Assembly: GCA_947632325.1 (NCBI GenBank) | Contig: CANROU010000002.1 | Coordinates: forward strand, 1-43,839 | Length of the DNA stretch: 43,839 nt | Direction of reading: 5' to 3' | Source of the DNA: an uncultured Bacilli bacterium | Lineage (GTDB): Bacteria; Bacillota_I; Bacilli_A; RF39; UBA660 | Shown here: positions 24,580 through 33,663 of the stretch, piece by piece | How positions within the stretch are numbered: the stretch's first letter is position 1 | How the letters are laid out: every line of letters begins with the position of its first letter | The notes under the pieces: model-generated | Databases searched by the model: none | What the model was told of the DNA's origin: nothing | The model's input: the letters and a program-made list of their open reading frames with translations, nothing else | Program-made: the position numbers and the translations under genes

Positions 24580-26148
24580 ATGTCTGAAGAGGAAAAAAAG
24601 GTGTGGGAAAAGAAAAAAAATAAACAAAAAAAAGTAATAGCCATTGTCGCTTTATCGCTTGTGCTTGTGATTGCCATAGGATTATTACTTTGGACCTTAA
24701 ATCATGATGATGAAAAAAATAAAGCTGATGTAGATTCTAATTCTGTGTCATCCCCCTATCGCATCAAGGGGAATGATCTAGATGATTTTGATTTGCAGTT
24801 CTTAAAAACGGCAGTGGCAAATCAAAATGTTGTTTATAGTCCACTTTCTATTAAGTATGCTCTTGCTATGTTGAAAGAGGGAGCAAATGGGGCAAGTAAG
24901 GAACAAATTGCGGATGTAATTGGTGATTATCGTGCTAAAAAGTACACAAATAGTGCTAATTTATCTTTAGCAAATGCGCTTTTTGTCAAAGATACCTATA
25001 AAGAAAATATGAAATCAAAATATACGAAGAATTTGAATGAGAAGTTTAATGCTGAAGTTATTTATGATTCGTTTGTTAGTGCTAATCCATTAAATTCTTG
25101 GGTTAAAGAAAAAACACTTGGTTTGATTGATAATTTGTTTGATGATGTAACTGAAGAAGATTTCATTTTAGTAAGTGCGCTTGCCATTGATATGGAATGG
25201 GTCAATAAGATTCAAAGTGAACACGAAGATTGGGTTATTAATTATCCACATGAGAAATATAGTGCTTTTGTTAGTCCGCTTGATTCATCAGGTTATCATC
25301 AGTTGGAATTTAATAATACTGAAAAAAAAGCTAAGGCAGTTGAGATTGGAGCGTCGGTTAATCGTTATGACATTGTCAATGTATTAGGGGAGGAATCCAT
25401 TCGTTCTACAGTAGGAAAAGAATATGATAAATGGTTGGCAGAAGGAGCTTGTGGAGATCCTGAAAGTGAACCTGATGTGAATACGTATTTAGATAAATAC
25501 ATGCAAGAAATTAACACTGGTTATCAACAGATTAGTGGCTCTACAGACTTCTTATTCTATGATGATGAGAATGTTAAAGTGTTTGCCAAAGATTTGAAAG
25601 AGTATGATGGAACTACTTTACAATATGTTGGTATCATGCCAAAAGTAGATTCTCTTGCGAGTTATATTGCTAATATTAAAGCACAAGATATTACTACCTT
25701 GATCGCAGGATTAAAACCCCTTGAACTTTCTAGTTTTAAAGATGGCGTGATTACAAAAATCGTGGGACAAATTCCTATGTTTAAAGCTGATTATGAAGTT
25801 AAATTGATAGAAGAATTAAAAAAATTAGGCATTACTGATGTCTTTGATTCTAAAAAAGCCGATTTATCCAATATGACAAAAGATAATGCATTTATTGATT
25901 CAGCAGTACATAAAGCCAATATGGAATTCTCAAACGATGGAATCAAAGCAAGTGCGGCAACAAGTATGTTTGGAAGAGGAGCTGCTGGATGTGGTTTTGA
26001 ATATCTATACGATGTCCCAGTAGAAGAAATTGATCTTACCTTTAATCAACCTTATTTGTTTCTAGTACGCGATAAATCTTCTGGTGAAGTTTGGTTTACA
26101 GGGACAGTATACGAACCAACAATATGGACCTCTTTTGAAGGAAATTAA
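24580..26148 (+). CDS. Membrane-anchored serpin (serine/cysteine protease inhibitor)
   Basis: 522 residues from the ATG at 24580, which follows AGGAGG by about 7 bases. A lysine-rich N-terminus and one membrane segment (about 22-43) place the serpin domain (about 65-520) outside the cell. Family marks are 'NVVYSPLSIKYALAMLKEGA', 'LSLANALFVKD' and the C-terminal 'FNQPYLFLVRDKSSGEVWFTGTV'. The reactive-loop hinge 'NDGIKASAATSMFG' (about 452-465) keeps the small residues needed for strand insertion, so it should be inhibitory. An insertion near 255-330 (after 'AIDMEW') departs from short serpins. The target protease is unknown; gut serpins act on host or competitor proteases. Confidence 0.9.
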   Translation: MSEEEKKVWEKKKNKQKKVIAIVALSLVLVIAIGLLLWTLNHDDEKNKADVDSNSVSSPYRIKGNDLDDFDLQFLKTAVANQNVVYSPLSIKYALAMLKEGANGASKEQIADVIGDYRAKKYTNSANLSLANALFVKDTYKENMKSKYTKNLNEKFNAEVIYDSFVSANPLNSWVKEKTLGLIDNLFDDVTEEDFILVSALAIDMEWVNKIQSEHEDWVINYPHEKYSAFVSPLDSSGYHQLEFNNTEKKAKAVEIGASVNRYDIVNVLGEESIRSTVGKEYDKWLAEGACGDPESEPDVNTYLDKYMQEINTGYQQISGSTDFLFYDDENVKVFAKDLKEYDGTTLQYVGIMPKVDSLASYIANIKAQDITTLIAGLKPLELSSFKDGVITKIVGQIPMFKADYEVKLIEELKKLGITDVFDSKKADLSNMTKDNAFIDSAVHKANMEFSNDGIKASAATSMFGRGAAGCGFEYLYDVPVEEIDLTFNQPYLFLVRDKSSGEVWFTGTVYEPTIWTSFEGN

Positions 26149-26165
26149 AATAGATAACTAAAACT

Positions 26166-26191
26166 AAAAAATTCCTATGTGGGAATTTTTT
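26166..26191 (+). terminator. Terminator after serpin gene
   Basis: AAAAAATTCC pairs with GGAATTTTTT across a 6-base loop. Confidence 0.75.
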
Positions 26192-26249
26192 GGCTTTAAT
26201 CTTTTAAATGGGGAGTTAAATAGAAAATAATATTCGTGGGATTCACTAT

Positions 26250-26531
26250 TTATTGGAAGTCGCTTAGATTATTTAACTTTTGCTGCATTTTTTCAACACA
26301 GTCTTTGATCATTTGCATTCTTTCTTCTTCTGTTTGTTCTTGTTTTGTTTTGCTATCATTTAATACTTGCATCCAAGATGTATTAGTTTGGATTATTTGA
26401 CCAACTAAAATGAGCCATTCACTAATGGCATTTTGTTCATCAATACTTAAATCTTTTCCTAAAAGAAACCCGATTACAACAGCACTACCTGTAAAGGTCG
26501 TGACACTAAGATGGGGAAGACGATTTTTCAT
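26250..26531 (-). CDS. Small hypothetical protein with helical, Gln/Lys-rich C-terminus
   Basis: 93 residues, unrecognised. Residues 10-24 form a short hydrophobic stretch ('TGSAVVIGFLLG'), 30-55 an amphipathic helix, and 60-93 a charged coiled-coil-like segment. An upstream AAAGGTGTTTATATG is a plausible start. It is alone on the minus strand between the serpin and U32 genes. It is possibly a phasin-like or envelope-associated small protein, but nothing diagnostic is visible. Confidence 0.5.
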   Translation of the reverse strand: MKNRLPHLSVTTFTGSAVVIGFLLGKDLSIDEQNAISEWLILVGQIIQTNTSWMQVLNDSKTKQEQTEEERMQMIKDCVEKMQQKLNNLSDFQ

Positions 26532-26574
26532 ATAAACACCTTTGTATAGTTTATGTGAAGTTTGTCCTTTCGTG

Positions 26575-26603
26575 TTTTCAAAAAATAAAAAACACGTTAT
26601 AAT
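26575..26603 (+). promoter_or_regulatory. Promoter of the U32 gene, overlapping a hairpin
   Basis: TTTTCA (26575-26580), 17 bases, TATAAT (26598-26603). An 8-bp inverted repeat (CGTGTTTT 26571-26578 / AAAACACG 26589-26596) overlaps it. The same TTTTCA-17-TATAAT arrangement precedes the pilus operon at 33607. Confidence 0.5.
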
Positions 26604-26624
26604 AATCGTGCAAGGGTGACGTGT

Positions 26625-28877
26625 ATGAAGAAAAAAGAACTATTGGTTCCCGTTGGAAATATACTATCGCTATACCAAGCTGTTCATAATGGCGCAGATG
26701 CAGTATATTTAGGTGGACAAAAATTTGGAGCTCGAAAATTTGCTGATAATTTTACAAATGAAGAAATAGAGGAAGCTATTAAATTTTGTCATTTGTATAA
26801 TGTGAAAATTTATATTACAGTCAATACGCTCATTTACGATGATGAAGTACCTGATTTTATTGATTATGTAAAATTTTTATATACTAAAGGTGTGGATGCT
26901 GTTATCGTTCAAGATTTCGGTATGCTTTGTTTAATTAGAGAATTGTTTCCACAATTAGAAATACATGCCTCTACCCAAATGAATATCAATAATCAAGATA
27001 GCATAAAGTTACTAGAAGACCTTGGTGTTAAACGGGTTGTTTTAGCACGAGAATTATCGTTAGAGGAAATAAATAATCTAAAGACCAAGATGGAAATAGA
27101 AGTATTTATTCATGGAGCACTTTGTATTTCTTATTCTGGATGTTGTCTATTTAGTAGTATGATAGGTGGTAGAAGTGGCAATAGAGGTGAATGCGCAGGT
27201 AGTTGTCGGTTACCATATCGTTTATTAAAAAATAATAAACCCTTACCTTTAGTGGATAAATATTTGTTAAGTACTAAAGAATTAAATACCAGTTGTTATT
27301 TTGAACAATTAATGCAAAGCTCTATTTCTAGTTTTAAAATAGAAGGGCGTATGAAAAGCCCCGAATATGTCGGTTTTATTACCAAATTTTATCGTCATCT
27401 AATCGATCAATATAATGAAACACTTACTGTTAAAGATATAAGTAAACAAGATATTAAAGAACTAAAAACGCTTTTTAATCGAGAATTTACTAAAGGGCAT
27501 TTATTCAACGAAACAAATGATAATTTGATGAACACTAAAAGTCCTAATCATATAGGTATTACCATTGGAAAAGTCCTTAAGGTATGGGATCATAAAATAA
27601 AAATAAAGTTAACGGATGACTTACATCAAGAAGATGGTATTCGTTTTGTCCAAAGTGATAAGGGCATGATGGTTAATTTCTTATATGATAGGGAAAACCG
27701 TTTAATAAAAGAAGCTAAGAAGGGCGATATTATCTTCGTCGATAATAAAGTACATCTTAAGATGATGGATGTAGTTAACAAAACCTATGATAGTAAGTTA
27801 ATGAAACGTCTTAAAAATTATGCGCTTAAGAAAATAGGTATTAATGTTAAAATGAATCTTAAAATAGGTCAAAATCTTTATTTAAGCATAGAAGATATAA
27901 ATCACTATAAGGTGGAAGTAGAAGGAGTTTTAGTTCAACAAGCTAAAACAGCGCCTCTTAGTAAGTTGCAAGTAGAACAGCAAATAAACAAATTAAATGA
28001 TACTCCTTTTAAAATAGAACAATTAGATATTGATATGGATAGCGATGTGTTTGTACCTATAAAGTTTCTAAATGAAATTAGAAGAGAAGCCATAGAGCAA
28101 CTAACTAATAAAAGGATGGAAGTATCTAACTCTTTTAAAATAGCCACTTTTAAGCCAGATGTTACATCATTTAAAACTAATGAGTCATCTCATCATATTA
28201 GTGTTCGCGTTAATAATCTTGAACAATTAAAGACCTGTTTACATTTGCCTTTTACACGTATTTACACAAACGATTTGACATTATATGAACAGTATAAAGA
28301 TGACAAGCGATTATATTATGAAGGCTCAAGAACACATAGAAACACTGTTGTCTCTAAGAGTTTAGTAGTACAATTAGGTGACTTATTACCTGATCAGGAA
28401 AAAGTTGCTGATTATACCATGAATGTAGTAAATGCTTATACCGTATATTATTTACAAAAACATAATATAACTACAGTTACTTTATCGCCTGAACTAAATA
28501 TCAAGCAAATTGCCTCTTTAATTAACAATTATCAAAAAATCACTGGCTTAACACCACCGTTAGAAAAAATCATTTATGGCCGAATTGATTTAATGATTAT
28601 GAAACACAATCTTTTACAAAATGCATGTCAATTAAATGATGAAGAAGAAAATATTAATAAGTATGAACTAGAAGATAGGAAGGGAGTTCATTATCCCGTA
28701 GTAGCAACTAAACAAACTACAAAAATTTTATCTCCTCTTTTGCAAGAATTTACTAGTATTACGACTTATCAAAAAATGGGCATAACTAATTTTAGATTAC
28801 AGCTGTTTGATGAAAATAGCGAAAAAATCAACCAACTATATGAATCAATTAATGCCTATTTAAAGGTTAAACAATAA
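26625..28877 (+). CDS. U32 family (peptidase U32/RlhA-like) protein with DUF3656
   Basis: 750 residues from the ATG at 26625. N-terminal U32 signature: 'ELLVPVGNILSLYQAVHNGADAVYLGG', and 'HASTQMNINNQDS'. The Cys set in 'HGALCISYSGCCLF...GECAGSCR' matches the Fe-S-binding Cys of the family, whose members (RlhA, TrhP, UbiU/V) hydroxylate RNA or quinone precursors, so 'peptidase' is a historical name. About residues 290-500 fit the DUF3656 insert found in RlhA (23S rRNA C2501 hydroxylation). The C-terminal 250 residues are a second, weaker U32-like half. The homologue role is inferred. A GDPD-family gene follows 20 bp later. Confidence 0.8.
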   Translation: MKKKELLVPVGNILSLYQAVHNGADAVYLGGQKFGARKFADNFTNEEIEEAIKFCHLYNVKIYITVNTLIYDDEVPDFIDYVKFLYTKGVDAVIVQDFGMLCLIRELFPQLEIHASTQMNINNQDSIKLLEDLGVKRVVLARELSLEEINNLKTKMEIEVFIHGALCISYSGCCLFSSMIGGRSGNRGECAGSCRLPYRLLKNNKPLPLVDKYLLSTKELNTSCYFEQLMQSSISSFKIEGRMKSPEYVGFITKFYRHLIDQYNETLTVKDISKQDIKELKTLFNREFTKGHLFNETNDNLMNTKSPNHIGITIGKVLKVWDHKIKIKLTDDLHQEDGIRFVQSDKGMMVNFLYDRENRLIKEAKKGDIIFVDNKVHLKMMDVVNKTYDSKLMKRLKNYALKKIGINVKMNLKIGQNLYLSIEDINHYKVEVEGVLVQQAKTAPLSKLQVEQQINKLNDTPFKIEQLDIDMDSDVFVPIKFLNEIRREAIEQLTNKRMEVSNSFKIATFKPDVTSFKTNESSHHISVRVNNLEQLKTCLHLPFTRIYTNDLTLYEQYKDDKRLYYEGSRTHRNTVVSKSLVVQLGDLLPDQEKVADYTMNVVNAYTVYYLQKHNITTVTLSPELNIKQIASLINNYQKITGLTPPLEKIIYGRIDLMIMKHNLLQNACQLNDEEENINKYELEDRKGVHYPVVATKQTTKILSPLLQEFTSITTYQKMGITNFRLQLFDENSEKINQLYESINAYLKVKQ

Positions 28878-28897
28878 TATTTATCAAGGAGAAGTAT

Positions 28898-30706
28898 ATG
28901 TTAAAAAAAATAAAAAATATCTTTCATTATAATTTTAAAAATATGTTGTTTTTTGAATTGGTATTTAAACTAGCAACACTGATCATTTTCTCACCCTTAT
29001 TTTTAAAATTATTTAATTTAATTATGAACGTCACTAATTATCATTATTTAACCAAAGAAAATTTCTTATCTTTTTTACTTAATCCTATAACTCTTATTAT
29101 GCTGTTTATTCTGTTTGTTTTTATTACAATTTATAGCTTGTTTGATATTGGAGTTATTATTACGTTAATAGACAGTTCATATCATGAAAAAAATATAAAA
29201 TTAATGGACGCTGTAAAATGGTCTTTAAAACAATCCTTAAAAGTTTTTCAACCTCAAAATATTCTTATTATTTTTTTAGTTATCTTTTTAATTCCTTTTT
29301 TACACATTGGTATAGGAACAAACTTAATCACTTCCATTAAAATACCAGAATTTATCATGGATTTTATTAAAGCTAACTATTCTTTATTAATATTTTATGT
29401 GTTTATTATCGTTGCTTTAATGATCGTACTTTTAAAGTGGCTTTATAGTTTTCATTATTATTTTTTAGAACAGTGTAGTTTTAAGGAAGCTATTAAAAAA
29501 AGTAAAAATTTAAGCCAGGGAAAACATATTAGGGATTTATTAACCATAGGCTTAACCCAATTTAGTTTAATGGTGATATATCTTTTGTTTGTAGTTATCG
29601 AAATTATCATCATGGTGTTAATTAACAAAATATTTAATCAAGTGGATCTTTTAAATTCTTTTTTAATAACTATTACGTGGGTAGTTATTATGCTTTCTTT
29701 TCTTATCTTTGCTATTTTATCATCCGTTATAAGTTATACTATTTTAAGTGTTTTGTTTTATCAACATAAAGGAAATATAGAAGAATCCATTAAACCTAAT
29801 ACGTTTATAGAAGCAGTGGATAAGAAGAAAAAAGGAAAGTTAATTAAAGTTATGATTATGGTACTTATCTTAATACCTTTAACTTATGTGACTCATTTGA
29901 TTATAGAAGGTAAATTTAATCTTAATATTGAGTATATTAGAGCTATGGAAGTAACGGCTCATAGAGGAGCTTCGGTTATTTATCCAGAAAATACAATGGC
30001 ATCTTTTAAGGGGGCTAAACAATTAGGATCTGATTGGATTGAGTTGGATGTTCAACAGACAAAAGATAATTATATTATTGTTTCACATGATACCAATTTC
30101 AACAGGACAGCTAATGTTAATTTAAATACCTGGGATATGACATTAGATGAGGTTCAAAAATTAGATGTAGGCTCTTTTAAAAGTACAAAATTTAAAGGTG
30201 AAAAAGTACCTTTATTAGAAGAGGTCATTAAATGGGCTAAAGATAATGATATGAAATTAAATATTGAATTAAAACCAACGGGAAGAGAGATCGATTTTGA
30301 AAAGCAAGTAGCAAGTCTTATTACTAAATATAATTTTGCTAGTAATTGTGTGGTTACTTCGCAGGTGTATGACGTTTTAGAAGCCTTTAAAAAAGTTAAT
30401 TCTAATATTACAACCGTTTATGTTACAGCTTTTGCTTATGGTGATGTCACTAAGTTAACAGCGGCAAATTACTTTAGTGTGGAAGCTACTAGTATAACCA
30501 AAAGCATGGTATCATCTATTCATAATGCCGGTAAACAAATTTATGCTTGGACAGTCAATACTAAGGAAAGTATTAACAAAATGATAGATTTAAATGTGGA
30601 TAATATTATTACAGATAATCCTACTTTAGCTAAAAAACTGATTTATTCTAGCAAATCCAGTAATATTATTATCGAGATTATCAAAGGCGTAGATAAATTA
30701 TTTTAA
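28898..30706 (+). CDS. Glycerophosphodiester phosphodiesterase with N-terminal membrane domain
   Basis: 602 residues. The first 340 hold about seven to eight membrane helices (the GDPD-associated membrane domain of Firmicutes). The C-terminal 250 are the TIM-barrel catalytic domain: 'TAHRGASVIYPENTMASF' (catalytic His and Glu), 'WIELDVQQTKDNYIIVSHD' (metal-binding E-x-D and catalytic HD) and 'LNIELKP'. It hydrolyses glycerophosphodiesters to sn-glycerol-3-phosphate and an alcohol, acting at the outer membrane face on lipid or teichoic-acid-derived substrates. GGAG precedes the ATG; it is likely in one operon with the U32 gene. Confidence 0.9.
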   Translation: MLKKIKNIFHYNFKNMLFFELVFKLATLIIFSPLFLKLFNLIMNVTNYHYLTKENFLSFLLNPITLIMLFILFVFITIYSLFDIGVIITLIDSSYHEKNIKLMDAVKWSLKQSLKVFQPQNILIIFLVIFLIPFLHIGIGTNLITSIKIPEFIMDFIKANYSLLIFYVFIIVALMIVLLKWLYSFHYYFLEQCSFKEAIKKSKNLSQGKHIRDLLTIGLTQFSLMVIYLLFVVIEIIIMVLINKIFNQVDLLNSFLITITWVVIMLSFLIFAILSSVISYTILSVLFYQHKGNIEESIKPNTFIEAVDKKKKGKLIKVMIMVLILIPLTYVTHLIIEGKFNLNIEYIRAMEVTAHRGASVIYPENTMASFKGAKQLGSDWIELDVQQTKDNYIIVSHDTNFNRTANVNLNTWDMTLDEVQKLDVGSFKSTKFKGEKVPLLEEVIKWAKDNDMKLNIELKPTGREIDFEKQVASLITKYNFASNCVVTSQVYDVLEAFKKVNSNITTVYVTAFAYGDVTKLTAANYFSVEATSITKSMVSSIHNAGKQIYAWTVNTKESINKMIDLNVDNIITDNPTLAKKLIYSSKSSNIIIEIIKGVDKLF

Positions 30707-30784
30707 AAATAAATAAATTAACTCTTATCAAAGTATTATAAATATGTTAAACTAATAGTATAAGGAAAAGAGGGTGTTAAGGTC

Positions 30785-31306
30785 ATGTTAAGTAAGAAAA
30801 AAAAGGAAAAAACGCTTAAAAATTATTGTATTTTGACAGCCATCTGTGTAATAACTATTATTTTAGTCGTTTATTTAAGTATGTGGTATAAAAATTATCG
30901 GGCATATCAAGATTCTATTCCAGTGTTGAGAACAGTTATACCGGAAATTACTGAACCAGAGGTTAGTCATTATGTTCAGGAGAATGGTCAGGTTGTTTTA
31001 TATGCTTGTGTGCCATCTAATCAAAATTGTCGTATTTTTGAAAAAGATTTAAAAAAGATGATTGTAAAAAAAGGTTTAAAAGATGATCTTACATATTTAA
31101 ATATGGAAAATGATGCTCATGCCTCTATAATGTTAAAGGATTTAAAGGAAAAGTATAATATTGTAGAAGCACTAGATAATTATCCAGTATTTATATTCTT
31201 TAAAGATGGGGAAGTAAAAGAGATTATTAAATCTAACGATAATCAAAATATTGCTTTGAGTGAGGTTGAACAATTTTTTGATACTTTTGTTACAGAAAAA
31301 GAATAA
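30785..31306 (+). CDS. Membrane-anchored thioredoxin-fold protein lacking CxxC
   Basis: 173 residues. One N-terminal membrane segment (about 17-38) is followed by a thioredoxin-like fold: 'GQVVLYACVPSNQNCRIFEK' sits where the active site would be, and 'LDNYPVFIFFKDGEV' supplies the cis-Pro strand. The active-site Cys are separated by six residues (C-x6-C), not two, so it may be structural or non-redox. It is preceded by AGAGGGTG/AAGGTC and stands alone after the GDPD gene. The fold assignment is reasonable, the function unknown. Confidence 0.6.
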   Translation: MLSKKKKEKTLKNYCILTAICVITIILVVYLSMWYKNYRAYQDSIPVLRTVIPEITEPEVSHYVQENGQVVLYACVPSNQNCRIFEKDLKKMIVKKGLKDDLTYLNMENDAHASIMLKDLKEKYNIVEALDNYPVFIFFKDGEVKEIIKSNDNQNIALSEVEQFFDTFVTEKE

Positions 31307-31413
31307 CAATCATTGATTGTTTTTCTTTTGATACAAACTATTGTTATTTATTAATTAAATTTTGAATATATAGATGAAAAAGAAATCGAAATGAAGTAGG
31401 TGATAGTTATAAT

Positions 31414-31650
31414 ATGAGATTAGATAAAGAGATATTAGATAGACTACCAATCTATAGGGATTTATATATTAATGAGTTAAGAAAAAATGTGGAGAAACAA
31501 AATATTTTGAAATATTAAAAGAATATAAAATATAGAAGATGTTATATATTGACTATCGCCAGGTGTGCAAGCAGATTTTGTGATTATGTATAATAATTCA
31601 TAAGCTTCTTGAAATTATTGAAATTACATTTAAATATTCACCAAAATAGT
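31414..31650 (+). pseudogene. Remnant of an AAA-type ATPase (DUF4143-like)
   Basis: A 34-codon piece with a good start ('MRLDKEILDRLPIYRDLYINE', preceded by AGGTGA) breaks at a TAA at 31516. About 40 bases later, a frame reading 'VQADFVIMYNNS' is continued in another frame by 'KLLEIIEITFKYSPK' and a stop. These two ends resemble the N-terminal and C-terminal parts of DUF4143-type ATPases ('DFV...NNK...LIEVTYKYS'). The core is missing. The family call is tentative, but the frameshift and internal deletion are visible directly. Confidence 0.45.
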
Positions 31651-31678
31651 ATATAATTTATTTGGCGGGGTGAGTATC

Positions 31679-32347
31679 ATGCGACGACTAAATATATTTG
31701 TAGATGAAACTGGAGAATTTGGCTTTGGCAAGGGAGCATCAAAACTTTATGGCGTTTCATTTACTTTTCATGAGCAAAATGATGATATTATACCTGAACT
31801 TTCTAATTTAAATGAGAGACTTAATAGAATTGGCTATACTAAAATGATTCATATGGCTGATTTGATAATGAGACGTGGTGATTATTCTAACTTTGATATC
31901 AAAAAAAGAAAAAGTATATTTAATGCTATATATCAATTTTCAAGAAAAATACCTGTAAAATATCACACAATAATCACTGATAAAAAATATACTGATAGTA
32001 GTCGTGTATTAAGGCAACAAGTTTCTAGTGAAATAAATAAGATGATAAAAGAACATGAAGATTATTTGAGTAGATTTGATAAGATCGTGATGTATTATGA
32101 TAATGGTCAAGAAACATTAGGTATAATTCTCGACTCAATTTTTTCAAGGTATGATGGTTTTGAGCATAGAGTGGATTTTGATCACGAAGAAAAAAGATTA
32201 TTTCAAGTATCTGATATGCTAACTTATATTGATAAATACGATTATAAATATAAAAATAAAATGTCATTTACAAAAAGTGAAAAATATTTTTTCTCAGTAG
32301 AAGAAATAAGAAGAATATTAAAAGAATTAAATAAGAAAAGATTTTAA
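31679..32347 (+). CDS. DUF3800 domain protein
   Basis: 222 residues from the ATG at 31679, with GGGGTGA 5 bases upstream and a TATAAT-type promoter just before (31650-31666). The N-terminus 'NIFVDETGEFGFG' carries the D-E-x-G signature of DUF3800, and 'FDHEEKRLFQVSDMLTYI' the C-terminal motif. DUF3800 has an RNase H-like fold and is often found in mobile and defence loci; function unproven. It lies beside an ATPase remnant, consistent with a laterally acquired patch. No membrane segment. Confidence 0.8.
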   Translation: MRRLNIFVDETGEFGFGKGASKLYGVSFTFHEQNDDIIPELSNLNERLNRIGYTKMIHMADLIMRRGDYSNFDIKKRKSIFNAIYQFSRKIPVKYHTIITDKKYTDSSRVLRQQVSSEINKMIKEHEDYLSRFDKIVMYYDNGQETLGIILDSIFSRYDGFEHRVDFDHEEKRLFQVSDMLTYIDKYDYKYKNKMSFTKSEKYFFSVEEIRRILKELNKKRF

Positions 32348-32355
32348 AATGCATT

Positions 32356-32384
32356 AAAAAAGCAACCATAAAGGTTACTTTTTT
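32356..32384 (+). terminator. Terminator after DUF3800 gene
   Basis: AAAAAAGCAACC and GGTTACTTTTTT form a 12-position stem with one C/A mismatch and a 5-base loop, followed by a T run. Confidence 0.65.
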
Positions 32385-32645
32385 AAGCAGCGCTTGGCGC
32401 TAACACGGGTTTGATCCATTAATTGAATTAATAGACCAAATGTAGATATAATAAATATTCTACAATATTATTATATCTATCTTACAAGAAAATTATAACA
32501 AATATATCTAAATAAGTAAATATATTTATTTTTTTCTTGCTTGGTGTTATATAATTTACATTAATCATATGTAAAAGTCAAGCTTAAATTTATAGTTTTC
32601 ATGATTATGTGTGTCTTGAACAAAGCGAAAGGAATGGGTGTTAAT
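32385..32645. other. Non-coding stretch with one inverted repeat
   Basis: The only structure I see is TAGATATAATA (32443-32453) facing TATTATATCTA (32469-32479). The first 60 bases contain a small G/C-rich patch (GCGCTTGGCGC, 32389-32399) that forms a short hairpin. No gene recognised; the trmL ribosome binding site is at the end. Confidence 0.3.
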
Positions 32646-33152
32646 ATGAATAATATTGTTTTATTTGAACCAGAGATACCACAAAATACAGGAAATATTA
32701 TGCGTACTTGTGTGGCTACAGGTACTAAACTACACTTAATTAAACCCTTGGGCTTTTCATTAGATGAGAGTCAAATTAGAAGAAGCGGTGTTAATTATAT
32801 TGATAAGTTAGAATATTATGTATATGAGGATTTTAATGATTTTCAAAAGCAAAATCCAGGAATTTATTATTATTTTACGCGTTATGGTAAAAAGCCACAT
32901 ACTAGTTTTGATTATCATAATGTTAAAGATAATTTATATTTTATATTTGGTAAAGAATCCACTGGTATTCCTAAAGAAATACTAAAAAAAGAAATAGATC
33001 ATTGTATGAGAATTCCTATGACTGATAAAGTAAGGGCCTTAAATGTCTCTAATGCTTGTGCTATTGTAATATATGAAGCGTTAAGGCAACAAAATTACTC
33101 TGGATTACTCTTTGAAGAACCTCATAAGGGTGCTGATTATTTAGAAAAATAA
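32646..33152 (+). CDS. trmL: tRNA (cytidine(34)-2'-O)-methyltransferase TrmL
   Basis: 168 residues from the ATG at 32646, giving the family N-terminus 'MNNIVLFEPEIPQNTGNIMR'; an upstream in-frame start at 32601 lacks a matching domain extension. SPOUT-fold knot motifs are present: 'LIKPLGFSLDESQIRRSG', 'LYFIFGKESTGIPKEIL' and 'MRIPMTDKVRALNVSNACAI'. It methylates the ribose of nucleotide 34 in tRNA-Leu isoacceptors using S-adenosylmethionine. Single gene ending at a bidirectional terminator. Confidence 0.92.
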   Translation: MNNIVLFEPEIPQNTGNIMRTCVATGTKLHLIKPLGFSLDESQIRRSGVNYIDKLEYYVYEDFNDFQKQNPGIYYYFTRYGKKPHTSFDYHNVKDNLYFIFGKESTGIPKEILKKEIDHCMRIPMTDKVRALNVSNACAIVIYEALRQQNYSGLLFEEPHKGADYLEK

Positions 33153-33186
33153 AGCTCAAAGTTATTTTATATAACCTTGAGCTTTT
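33151..33186. terminator. Bidirectional terminator
   Basis: AAAGCTCAA-A-GTTAT (33151-33165) pairs with ATAAC-C-TTGAGCTTT (33171-33185). It ends trmL (plus) and the convergent lipoprotein gene (minus). Confidence 0.8.
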
Positions 33187-33572
33187 AATTTTTCTTTTAT
33201 TTTAGCATTATCTACTGCTCCTATAATACGGTAGGCCACAGATTCTTCTTCCCCCTTATTAAAAAATATGACCGTTGGTGTACTATTGACATTCAACAGT
33301 GCACTATATTCTTTCTTATCAGTACTATTTAAATTAGTAAGATTTAATGAATAAGCAGTGATGTTATATTCTTTTAAAATATCTTTAAAACGGGGAGTAA
33401 AATCTTGACAAGCGGAGCACCCTGTTTGAACTACTTCTAAAATAAATGAATCATTATTATCTAATTTCTGTTTTAATTCGCTATAAGAAATATCTTTTAA
33501 TTTATTATTAGAACAACCACTTAATAGTATAACTCCTAATAATAATACTAATATATATACTTTTCTTTTCAT
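33162..33572 (-). CDS. Thioredoxin-family lipoprotein (CSAC)
   Basis: 136 residues. The signal peptide ends with lipobox L-L-S-G-C20, so it is attached to the outer face of the membrane. The thioredoxin domain has C52-S-A-C55 ('TGCSACQDFTPRFKD') and the cis-Pro segment 'NSTPTVIFF'. It probably serves extracytoplasmic thiol exchange, perhaps for the Cys-rich surface proteins encoded just downstream on the other strand. Its expression is divergent from the pilus operon promoter. Confidence 0.85.
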   Translation of the reverse strand: MKRKVYILVLLLGVILLSGCSNNKLKDISYSELKQKLDNNDSFILEVVQTGCSACQDFTPRFKDILKEYNITAYSLNLTNLNSTDKKEYSALLNVNSTPTVIFFNKGEEESVAYRIIGAVDNAKIKEKLKAQGYIK

Positions 33573-33606
33573 ATGAACCTTCTTTCCATAATTTATTATA
33601 ACATAC

Positions 33607-33635
33607 TTTTCAAATTTATTAAAATGGGTTATAAT
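33607..33635 (+). promoter_or_regulatory. Promoter of the Tad-like pilus operon
   Basis: TTTTCA (33607-33612), 17 bases, TATAAT (33630-33635) preceded by TGGGT. It lies 28 bases upstream of the first gene's start at 33664; the ribosome binding site is AAAGGGG. Confidence 0.6.
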
Positions 33636-33663
33636 GTTAGTAACATAGAAAGGGGCTAGAAAA

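Noticed and set aside
32385..32420. Possible tRNA or tRNA fragment (GCGCTTGGCGC and GGTTTGATCC)
   Set aside because: No acceptor or anticodon stem can be formed; only one small hairpin and a chance T-loop-like string.
32443..32479. Transcription terminator or insertion-element end
   Set aside because: The inverted repeat is pure A/T with no T run after it, no target duplication and no partner copy elsewhere in the window.
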